The notes beneath the pieces are model-generated. The model made no database searches, was not told where the DNA came from, and worked only from the letters and a program-made list of their open reading frames with translations. From Candidatus Helarchaeota archaeon (lineage in GTDB: Archaea; Asgardarchaeota; Lokiarchaeia; Helarchaeales; HEL-GB-A), in the NCBI GenBank assembly GCA_013375405.1, contig JABXJU010000007.1:1-43800 (forward strand): a stretch of 43,800 bases of DNA, written 5' to 3'. Shown here piece by piece: positions 8,307 through 15,559 of the stretch. Numbering within the stretch: the first letter of the stretch is position 1; every line of letters begins with the position of its first letter. Made by a program: the position numbers and the translations under genes.

Positions 8307-9839
8307 TTATCTCGTGAGCTCCATTCTAAGCTCTTTTAATCTGGATATTAAAATAGCATCATTTAGTAAAGAATTTTCCTTTAAGGGAATAAGTGCGAAA
8401 TGAGAAAGTTTCTCTCTTTCTCGTAATATATAGAGAACAGAAGGTAGGTTTAGTAAACGTTTAATAAAGGTTTTTCTCCGTTTTGGATAATATTTGAAGA
8501 GTAATTTTTGAATTACTAAGATATTTTCAAGTATAGGAATTAAACCAAAGGAAATTTCTAAAACATTCTTACCTTTAACATATTCTTTGTATACTTGATA
8601 AATACCCAATTTTGTTAAAATTTTTGGAACTAATTTATCAGATTTCTTACATGTAATATGGATGCGGCAGCGCTTTTTCCCCCCTCCAACAGAGCCATCG
8701 CCTTCCATAACACCGCATATAAATTGCCAGAGTAAATTTTTATTATTTGTTTGGATCAAAAAATTTTCAACATACCTTAACAATTTTACATGTAATTCAA
8801 GTGTTAATCCTTTATTATCTATGATTCTTAAAGATCCAATAGGATTATGGCTTAAATAGTGAATTTCTTCTGAAGCATGTTGAATTGATGATTGTAGAAT
8901 GTAGACCCGATCTTGGGAAATTTCGACTCCTGCTTTTTCGAACCATAAGTTTGTTAATCTTTTTTTTATAAGGGGAGGATCATCTTTGACACTGGGTCTG
9001 AGAGTATATGTCAGTTGAAAATTTAAATTAGGCTGAGAAATGATCGACTTATATTTAATGATATAATAAACTGCTTGTTCTGGAGTTGATGCAGAGATAC
9101 TCCATCCATACCCCGATTTTGTTCCATCCGCATAATAGCAACCGAAATAATGTATGAGGTCAGTTATATCCAACAAAATAGGAGTGACTACTGGTTTGTG
9201 GTTTCCAAGAAAGAGTATCATTTTCTCGTGATTTAGCTTACCGATCACTCCATCTGGGAATAGATTAGGGAGATATACTTTATCTTCTGAGGACTTATTT
9301 TTATCAGAGATTAATTGTTCTAATTTTTTATTCATTTTAACTTTTACTTTCGTATTTGTAGGGATATCCTGTATTCTAATTGTAAAATACAATTCATCTG
9401 CGGCTGTACGACTAGAACGATCAATTTTGGTAATTAATACGACTTCATGGAAGATTTTATCATGAATATTTAGTTGTACTTCATAAAGTTCATTTTCCTT
9501 GATATTTAAACACTCTACAACACTTTTGGGTAATCTAATTCGTTTATCCGCTGAAATTTTAGTTGGGAAATATTCAGAGGGTTGCAAAGTTAGTGAGACT
9601 AGTTGTGTTATTAAATTATGTTCAGTGCAAAGTGATTTAGGGATGTAAAAGCCCCAAACGTTCTTTTGTTTAAGTAATTTAAGTGTCAGAATAAAAGTTT
9701 CTTTTTTATTAGTAGTAAATTTGATATCATACCACTTTCCAAGAGAAGTTTCGATATGGAGTTCAACTGGAAGAGTTATCCATCCTGTTCCCGTAGCATT
9801 ACCTTTTATTATTCTTGTAGTCCATTCAATAATAGACAT
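8307..9839 (-). CDS. LAGLIDADG homing-endonuclease-family protein with AbrB-like N-terminal modules
   Basis: Protein of 510 residues. The C-terminal half carries two LAGLIDADG-type helices. One is ITDLIHYFGCYYADGT (residues about 225-240, Asp238) and one is WQFICGVMEGDGS (about 371-383, Asp381), each followed by a strand rich in basic residues, as in monomeric two-motif enzymes. The N-terminal half contains an AbrB/SpoVT-like swapped-hairpin sequence, ISADKRIRLPKSVVECLNI (about 95-113), and a probable second copy at residues 10-40 (GTGWITLPVEL). Both acidic catalytic positions are present, so cleavage activity is possible. It is free-standing, not an intein. It converges on glmS with 23 bases between and diverges from the mutase gene, as if inserted between the two. 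Confidence 0.75.
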   Translation of the reverse strand: MSIIEWTTRIIKGNATGTGWITLPVELHIETSLGKWYDIKFTTNKKETFILTLKLLKQKNVWGFYIPKSLCTEHNLITQLVSLTLQPSEYFPTKISADKRIRLPKSVVECLNIKENELYEVQLNIHDKIFHEVVLITKIDRSSRTAADELYFTIRIQDIPTNTKVKVKMNKKLEQLISDKNKSSEDKVYLPNLFPDGVIGKLNHEKMILFLGNHKPVVTPILLDITDLIHYFGCYYADGTKSGYGWSISASTPEQAVYYIIKYKSIISQPNLNFQLTYTLRPSVKDDPPLIKKRLTNLWFEKAGVEISQDRVYILQSSIQHASEEIHYLSHNPIGSLRIIDNKGLTLELHVKLLRYVENFLIQTNNKNLLWQFICGVMEGDGSVGGGKKRCRIHITCKKSDKLVPKILTKLGIYQVYKEYVKGKNVLEISFGLIPILENILVIQKLLFKYYPKRRKTFIKRLLNLPSVLYILREREKLSHFALIPLKENSLLNDAILISRLKELRMELTR

Positions 9840-9956
9840 TGTTAATAAATTGGTATTATCCTATAAAAAATCCTTTAAAAATAAAAAGAATCATTGTTTT
9901 TGTCATATAGGCAGAAATATCGATTTTAAAGAAGATTCTAATACCCAGGTATATTT

Positions 9957-10005
9957 TAATTTGGGTAAAATATAGAATAGGTTAAGTAATTTAGGCAAAA
10001 TATAG
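9957..10005 (+). repeat. 30-base-period near-perfect repeat upstream of the mutase gene
   Basis: TAATTTGGGTAAAATATAG at 9957-9975 and TAATTTAGGCAAAATATAG at 9987-10005 match at 17 of 19 positions. Each contains AAAATATA, which could serve as a TATA box, and the second copy ends next to the AGGAGAT ribosome site. It is a candidate operator or duplicated promoter. Confidence 0.5.
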
Positions 10006-10017
10006 GAGATCTCAAAG

Positions 10018-11448
10018 ATGAAATGTGTAATTAGTTTTGGGACGGATGGATGGCGGTCCACTATGGATACGGATTTCACGGTCCAGAATCTCGCCATTGC
10101 AGCCCAAGGAATTGCAAATTATTTGAAAAAACACAACTATGATAAAAATGGGATTATTATTGGTTATGATACTAGAAAAAATTCACGTATATATGCGGAA
10201 GAAGTTGCAAGTGTGTTACTAGGAAATGGAATAAAGGTACTTTTAACGGATACGGATACTCCAATTCCGGTGCTAACCTTTGGAATTTCAGATCAAAAGT
10301 TAGATGGAGGCGTTATGATTACCGCGTCTCATAATCCACCAGAATATAATGGAATAAAATTTATCCCGTACTATGCATCTCCTGCACTCCCAGATATTAC
10401 GGATCCTATTATGGATGAAATTAAAAAAATTTGGGAAAATCCCACGATAAAAAAAGAATCCCTCGAAACTGCAGAAAAAAATAATCAATTAAAGCAAATT
10501 AACATTAAGCAACGCTATATAGATAATGTTCTTAATAAGATTAATAGTGATATTATGAAAGATGCGGGATTAAACGTTATTTTCGATGCGCTTTACGGGA
10601 CTGCAAGGACTTACCTGCCTGAACTTTTGAAAATTTTGGGAATAAATGTTATAGTGCTTCATGATCAGATCGATCCTAGCTTTGGAGGAGCTTCTCCGAA
10701 TCCAAGTAAGGAGAACCTGCAGGAAATCAGTAAAATCGTTATTGATAAGGGATTAAATCTTGGTTTAGCATGTGATGGTGATGCTGATAGATTAGGAATA
10801 ATCGATAATAGGGGAAATTTTTTACATGCTAATATCCTCTTTGCACTCTTTTTTGACTACGAATTAAGTCAAGGAAAACTAGGGGATGCGGTGCGTACTG
10901 TAGGGACTACGCATCTGATAGATCGAATTGCAAAAGCCTATAATCGCACAGTTTTTGAAACTCCAGTCGGCGCGAAATATATAGCACAGTACATGCGAGA
11001 AAAAAATCTATTAATTGGTGGAGAAGAGTCAGGTGGAGTGATTTTCCGAGGACATATAACTGAAAAAGATGGAATTTTTGCGAACCTAAAAATTCTCGAA
11101 ATGATTACGTATTATAAGAAGCCCTTATCAGAAATTACTGCAGAGTTATTCAAAAAATATGGTGACATAAGCTTTACACTTGTCAATTTCTCCTGCAAAG
11201 ATGAAAATAAAGAAAAAGCAATGAAGAATATTGTTAAAATTTTACCAAAAACAGTCAGCGGCAAGAAAGTGATAAAAACTACGGAACTAGATGGATTTAA
11301 ATTTGTTCTAGAAGATGATAGCTGGTTGCTCATTAGACCATCGGGAACAGAACCGTTGTTACGATTATATGGAGAAGCCAATACTGAAAAAGAACTAAAA
11401 GAAATTCTAGATGAGGGAAAAATTCTTTTAGAACAAGCACTAAAGTAA
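10018..11448 (+). CDS. Phosphohexomutase, probably phosphoglucosamine mutase or phosphoglucomutase
   Basis: Alpha-D-phosphohexomutase of 476 residues that moves phosphate between C6 and C1 of a hexose through a phosphoserine. The four family domains are all marked: ISFGTDGWR at the start, the catalytic TASHNPPEYNG loop (Ser104), the magnesium loop DGDADR (253-258), the sugar loop GEESGG (335-340) and the phosphate loop RPSGTEP near residue 445. ATG start is backed by AGGAGAT at 10004-10010. Proximity to glmS suggests it converts glucosamine 6-phosphate to the 1-phosphate, but glucose or mannose specificity cannot be excluded from sequence. A small winged-helix gene follows 35 bases downstream. 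Confidence 0.9.
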   Translation: MKCVISFGTDGWRSTMDTDFTVQNLAIAAQGIANYLKKHNYDKNGIIIGYDTRKNSRIYAEEVASVLLGNGIKVLLTDTDTPIPVLTFGISDQKLDGGVMITASHNPPEYNGIKFIPYYASPALPDITDPIMDEIKKIWENPTIKKESLETAEKNNQLKQINIKQRYIDNVLNKINSDIMKDAGLNVIFDALYGTARTYLPELLKILGINVIVLHDQIDPSFGGASPNPSKENLQEISKIVIDKGLNLGLACDGDADRLGIIDNRGNFLHANILFALFFDYELSQGKLGDAVRTVGTTHLIDRIAKAYNRTVFETPVGAKYIAQYMREKNLLIGGEESGGVIFRGHITEKDGIFANLKILEMITYYKKPLSEITAELFKKYGDISFTLVNFSCKDENKEKAMKNIVKILPKTVSGKKVIKTTELDGFKFVLEDDSWLLIRPSGTEPLLRLYGEANTEKELKEILDEGKILLEQALK

Positions 11449-11483
11449 ACATATTTACTAATCCCAATGGGAAGAACCCCCAA

Positions 11484-11702
11484 ATGCCGAAAGAATATGA
11501 GGAAGATCGGGCAACCAAAGCAATTCTCCTGACCCTTGAATCTTCGAAGAAACCAATGAAAACAGAAGAAATTCAAAAAGTCTTAGATGAAATTGATTGC
11601 CCCGATATACCGCCACTTCTTCTCAATAAACTGCGATTACGAGGAGTCATTAAAGGAAAGCTGGACTTAAAACAAAAAGCCTGGCTTTGGTGGATAGAGT
11701 AA
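11484..11702 (+). CDS. Small winged-helix-like protein
   Basis: A 72-residue basic/acidic protein without membrane segments. The order of elements fits a minimal winged helix: helix RATKAILLTLESSKK, helix TEEIQKVLDEI, helix PPLLLNKLRLRGV, then a short wing ending KAWLWWIE. It is 35 bases after the mutase stop and probably in the same transcript. It could be a small regulator or a protein-interaction module; the fold is inferred, not proven. Confidence 0.6.
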   Translation: MPKEYEEDRATKAILLTLESSKKPMKTEEIQKVLDEIDCPDIPPLLLNKLRLRGVIKGKLDLKQKAWLWWIE

Positions 11703-11728
11703 TTTAACCCTATCTTAATTTGTTCATC

Positions 11729-11761
11729 AAAAAAAAAGTTAGAATTTTTTTACCTTTTTTT
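11729..11761. terminator. Bidirectional A/T-tract terminator between convergent genes
   Basis: An A9 run (11729-11737) reads as T9 for the minus-strand propeller gene. T7 runs at 11745-11751 and 11755-11761 serve the plus-strand 10018-11702 unit. Convergent stops lie at 11702 and 11750. Confidence 0.5.
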
Positions 11762-13024
11762 ACGTCTCCAGAAAATCACCACAACCGCAGTAAGCGCAAT
11801 AAGCGTACCAAGAAATAGAAGAAGCCATTCAAGACAAGGTATTCCGCCACCTTCAGGAATTATCTGAGTACCTACAATTGTGTAGAAAATATCGGCAATA
11901 TTATTAATCCACGTTTCCCATACAAGGTGAATATTATTAGAAGAATCAACAGTGATTGAAGTATTAAAATCATCATAGCTATTTTTTGTTAGGTTTATTG
12001 GAGAATTAAAGGAGTCTCCTGACTTTTTAAGGTAATAGATCTCGGAATCGGTGGCAGTGGTACCTTCATAAGCGATGTGAATCACGTCGTTTGAGTCAAC
12101 ACAAATACTAGGGTTCGTCTCCATCCAAGTTGGAGTACCCGTAATATTAATAGGTATAGTAAAATTACCATCTGAGGAATTATAGCGTGTATAGTAGATT
12201 TCAGAAGGATTATTACCTTTTACCCATGTAACATGAGCATAGTCTTGTGAATCCATGGCAATAGCAGGTTTAGAATCATTCACGCTATCATCGGCAGAGA
12301 TATCTACTGGTGGACCGAAGCTCCCTTGAGTATTGTTGGTATAATAAATATTCGAGAAAAGAAGGAAATCCATTTTCCAAGCAAGATGCACTTTCCCATT
12401 GGAATCCACGGCCAATGCAAGGTCCCAACTGGGGAAAATATTGGAATAGACATTAATGGGCGTTCCGAACCAACCGGTCGAGGTATTAATGTAAGAGATG
12501 TTAAATGGAGAAAACAGAGTACCATTATAAGCATTGTAAATTACATGAATCACATCATTCGAATCTATAGCAATTTTGGTGTCCCATTTATAATTGGTAT
12601 CATAAGTTAAATTTTCTATTGGATTAAAATGCCCATTGGAAAGATTTGTATAAACAACATCAAATCTACCCAGGTCATTTGGGGAACGGAAGGTAATATG
12701 AGGTATTCCATTTGAATCAATGGCGAGATCCTTATAACTTTCATAGACGAGCCGATCCATTATAATACCCGTTTCTCCAGCACCTTTATCAGTCATATAA
12801 GAAATTGGATAGCTAGGAGCGTAGATTTCCCAACCATTCCAAATTGTATGAATATACTTTTGTGGATCCACTTGAATAATAGGAGCTGTATCGTTGTAAA
12901 TATTGTGAGTAATTTGCTGGATATCATTTCCATTTGTCGCTACCGAAATAGGAGTATATTGAATGACTATCAAAGTTATTAAAATGAAGTTCATTAATAA
13001 TAAAAATCTAAAATTTTTCTTCAT
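11750..13024 (-). CDS. Membrane-anchored surface protein with a seven-bladed beta-propeller
   Basis: Extracellular protein of 424 residues. I prefer the ATG at 13024 (after GAAGTGA) over the GTG at 13033. It has a signal peptide (KKNFRFLLLMNFILITLIVIQ) and a C-terminal membrane anchor (LEWLLLFLGTLIALTAVVVIFW) followed by RRKKR. In between, the motif VDSNxxxHxxW/Y occurs exactly seven times (VDPQKYIHTIW, IDSNGIPHITF, IDSNDVIHVIY, VDSNGKVHLAW, MDSQDYAHVTW, VDSNDVIHIAY, VDSSNNIHLVW), one per expected blade, as in BNR/sialidase-like propellers. There are many Asn-X-Ser/Thr sites. Enzyme residues of sialidases are not seen, so binding or scaffolding is more likely. It is the last gene of the minus-strand surface cluster. 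Confidence 0.85.
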   Translation of the reverse strand: MKKNFRFLLLMNFILITLIVIQYTPISVATNGNDIQQITHNIYNDTAPIIQVDPQKYIHTIWNGWEIYAPSYPISYMTDKGAGETGIIMDRLVYESYKDLAIDSNGIPHITFRSPNDLGRFDVVYTNLSNGHFNPIENLTYDTNYKWDTKIAIDSNDVIHVIYNAYNGTLFSPFNISYINTSTGWFGTPINVYSNIFPSWDLALAVDSNGKVHLAWKMDFLLFSNIYYTNNTQGSFGPPVDISADDSVNDSKPAIAMDSQDYAHVTWVKGNNPSEIYYTRYNSSDGNFTIPINITGTPTWMETNPSICVDSNDVIHIAYEGTTATDSEIYYLKKSGDSFNSPINLTKNSYDDFNTSITVDSSNNIHLVWETWINNIADIFYTIVGTQIIPEGGGIPCLEWLLLFLGTLIALTAVVVIFWRRKKR

Positions 13025-13110
13025 TAAAATCACTTCTAAGCAATTGAGATTAAGTATATTTGCTAAAGCTTTATCATCATATTTCTTTTAAAAATTTTAA
13101 ACATAAAATT

Positions 13111-13120
13111 AAAAAAAAAA
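13111..13120 (-). terminator. T10 terminator after the 804-residue adaptor gene
   Basis: A run of ten A on the plus strand reads as T10 on the minus strand, 24 bases after the stop of the 13144-15558 gene. It separates that gene from the propeller gene. Confidence 0.5.
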
Positions 13121-13143
13121 GGATTATAAAAATAAGAAAAGGA

Positions 13144-15558
13144 TTATTTTTCGCCACCTTCCAGTTGAGCTTGCGGAACACCGAAGATATTTTTAATGAT
13201 GTTCTCGGTTTCTCGAAATTCTCCAACATGTCCAGTGAAGTGGGCAAGTTCTTCGCGGAATTGAGCACTAAAAAGCGTTATAAAATCTTTCAACCGTTCT
13301 TCAAGGAAGGTGGTAATTTTGCCGATGCCCACCAAGGCAACTCGAACGTATTGGCTTTCTTCAAGTGTTATTTCAAAATCTTTATAGGAAAGACGTCGCA
13401 TCCCCGCTTCTTCAGAGGCGCTGAATTCTGTCCCAAAGCTCTGAATCGCTTGGAGAAATCCGCTTAAGAGATCAGGGTCAAATTCACCTGGACTGAATTT
13501 ATAACTATAAAGACACAAGCCTGAGAGTTTATAGATGATGAGTAGATAGTGAGCAACGCGTATAGAATAATTTGCTTCTTTTTGTTCAATTTGGTTCCGA
13601 ATTCCTTGGAGGCCGCCATTTATTTTTTCATCTCGTGTTAGATCTGGAGTATCAAAAGAATCCAAATAAATTTTTGCAGTATTTTCGGCTAAACTTTCGA
13701 TTTCCTTTAACCACTCAATGGCGTCATATTCTAGAATATTAGCAAGCGAATCAGGAAGAGATACATTTTCATCATAATTTGAGAATTCTTTGACCCATGA
13801 TTCTAGTTCAGGGACAAATTTAATTTCGGGAAATTCTTTTTTGATTTTAAAGATAATTTCTTTCGTTTGAAGGATAAAGTCACAGACAGCAGAGCGCATT
13901 TCACAGTAATCACAAAGCTGGAAAAACCCTTGGGTGATTTGAAATGATGAAAGGACCTTTACACCCAATTTTTCAGATTTTACCCGTAATCTCCTTGAAA
14001 CATCCAACGAAATTTTAATAAGATTTCGCATGTAGGCAAGAAATCCTGTAGCTTGTTTTTGATCGCTTGTGTAAATATCAAGAACAATTTTATCTGTTGC
14101 CATTGAAACTTCCACAATAAGGCGATTCCCTGTAACTTTTGCAATACCTGAGAAAGTCGCTGTCAATGCTACCTCATTTCTTCCGACTTCAGCCAAATCT
14201 AAAGCTGCAATTTGTTCACAACCAATCTGAAACGCTTCAAGTATGGGAATACCTGTTGAATCAATTGTTGTGGTACTCTTTTGGAGTTGAGTTTTCCATA
14301 GATCAGCTTCACTGGAACTTGTTAATTGTGATTTGACAAGTGGGCATTTTACCCATACCTCTTTTGGTCGTACCGTCACTGAGTGTGGTTCTCCGAATGC
14401 ATCAGTATAAGAGACAGTTCCGAAAATTTGACCTTTTCCACAAGCTAAAGGAGTGAATATGAAATCAACGCCGCGAGTTTCGTTGGGATTTAGGATCTCT
14501 ACTTTCTCGACATTTCTGTCAATCTGAAATTGATCTGGAACACTGAGAAGTACAGATATTTTACTAACAGTAGTTTTTGTAATGTTTCTAAGAGCGACTT
14601 TAAAACGAATATCACCGCCTATATAATCGTAATCTCGTTTGACATCAATTAACTCAGGGCCTTCAGCAATTAAGGGTTTGGCAGTTGGTATAACACTCTC
14701 TTTAATGAATTCATTGCTCACAGAATCAATAGATCCTACGACAAGTCCTTTAGAGATCGCCCTTGCAATTAATAATTTCATATTTTGTTCGGTAAACCCG
14801 AACCGTTGAGCAAGTTCCGAGATGGAGATGCGACTATACGGTCTAATGGCATCCACCAATGCTTCATCGAGTAATTCATCACTTATAAATTCATTTTTTT
14901 GCGTGATTGCGCCGCTTACCTGTTTTTCGTTAACTAGCTTCTCGATGCTATCTACAATTACTTCATCATTCATATTTAACGTTGAAGCAAGTTTCCTAAG
15001 GGGAAACCTTCTTTCTTCTCTCAAGAAATCGATAATATCCTCATCTAACCTGGGTTGAGTTATAAAGTATTCATTATCTGTGGTATAAAATCCGATAAGA
15101 TCTTTAGAATTCTTTAATAACTGAATACTATTTTTAACATCTTGTTCTGGAAGGAAGAGGGCATTGGCTGCTTCTCTAATGCCAAGTCTTCCTGATCTTT
15201 GAAAAGATTCTTTCACTTCTTTGAGCATGATATTTTGTGGGATGAAATGGTTATCATCAAGGCTCATAGTGCCTTTAAGTTGCTCAAATTGAACAAGCAT
15301 ATTTAGCCAGTCTTTAATAGAATTAATGGGGAATTCCAGTTGCTGCGCGAGCTCCTGGATGGGTACTTTTTGCCTAGAGAGTAATGAAAGTAAATTTTGA
15401 TGTTCGTTCTCGGTTAAATGATAAAATTGCCTATTCTCCTTATCAATAATTCCATGTTGAGTACCTTCTTCGAGCATTTCGGTTAACGTGAAGGTAATAT
15501 ATTCAATCGCTAGTTTAAAATCGTTGGCTGTCGAAAATAAATCTATTCTTCGCTTCAT
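13144..15558 (-). CDS. Cytosolic multi-winged-helix protein with gamma-COP-appendage-like and longin-like domains
   Basis: Soluble protein of 804 residues. I choose the ATG at 15558 because GGAGGGTG (15565-15572) sits 6 bases before it. Four similar winged-helix units (about 53-107, 112-166, 171-225, 230-285) each end in a strand with EFI/HFI, for example ISISELAQRFGFTEQNM...GSID...NEFI. This recalls UFL1. Residues about 303-405 read as an Ig-like beta sandwich. A linker helix and a platform-like strand set (about 420-500; LTATFSGIAKVTGNRLIVEV) follow. That order and the strand pattern resemble the C-terminal appendage of coatomer gamma. A helical region (505-680) with C-x2-C-x6-C leads to a longin-like domain (about 680-790; FDPDLLSGFLQAIQSFG...). 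No signal peptide. The gene begins one base after the stop of the giant surface gene. Domain assignments beyond the winged helices are inference. Confidence 0.8.
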   Translation of the reverse strand: MKRRIDLFSTANDFKLAIEYITFTLTEMLEEGTQHGIIDKENRQFYHLTENEHQNLLSLLSRQKVPIQELAQQLEFPINSIKDWLNMLVQFEQLKGTMSLDDNHFIPQNIMLKEVKESFQRSGRLGIREAANALFLPEQDVKNSIQLLKNSKDLIGFYTTDNEYFITQPRLDEDIIDFLREERRFPLRKLASTLNMNDEVIVDSIEKLVNEKQVSGAITQKNEFISDELLDEALVDAIRPYSRISISELAQRFGFTEQNMKLLIARAISKGLVVGSIDSVSNEFIKESVIPTAKPLIAEGPELIDVKRDYDYIGGDIRFKVALRNITKTTVSKISVLLSVPDQFQIDRNVEKVEILNPNETRGVDFIFTPLACGKGQIFGTVSYTDAFGEPHSVTVRPKEVWVKCPLVKSQLTSSSEADLWKTQLQKSTTTIDSTGIPILEAFQIGCEQIAALDLAEVGRNEVALTATFSGIAKVTGNRLIVEVSMATDKIVLDIYTSDQKQATGFLAYMRNLIKISLDVSRRLRVKSEKLGVKVLSSFQITQGFFQLCDYCEMRSAVCDFILQTKEIIFKIKKEFPEIKFVPELESWVKEFSNYDENVSLPDSLANILEYDAIEWLKEIESLAENTAKIYLDSFDTPDLTRDEKINGGLQGIRNQIEQKEANYSIRVAHYLLIIYKLSGLCLYSYKFSPGEFDPDLLSGFLQAIQSFGTEFSASEEAGMRRLSYKDFEITLEESQYVRVALVGIGKITTFLEERLKDFITLFSAQFREELAHFTGHVGEFRETENIIKNIFGVPQAQLEGGEK

Positions 15559-15559
15559 C

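Noticed and set aside
8307..9839. Intein or group I intron carrying a homing endonuclease
   Set aside because: The frame has its own start and stop, is antisense to glmS and the mutase gene, and neither of those genes is interrupted.
9721..9975. Plus-strand frame over the start of the LAGLIDADG gene
   Set aside because: Low-complexity, antisense to a real gene, no ribosome site.
13060..13467. Plus-strand frame of 135 residues over the end of the adaptor gene
   Set aside because: Overlaps the well-supported minus-strand gene and the T10 terminator; no family features.
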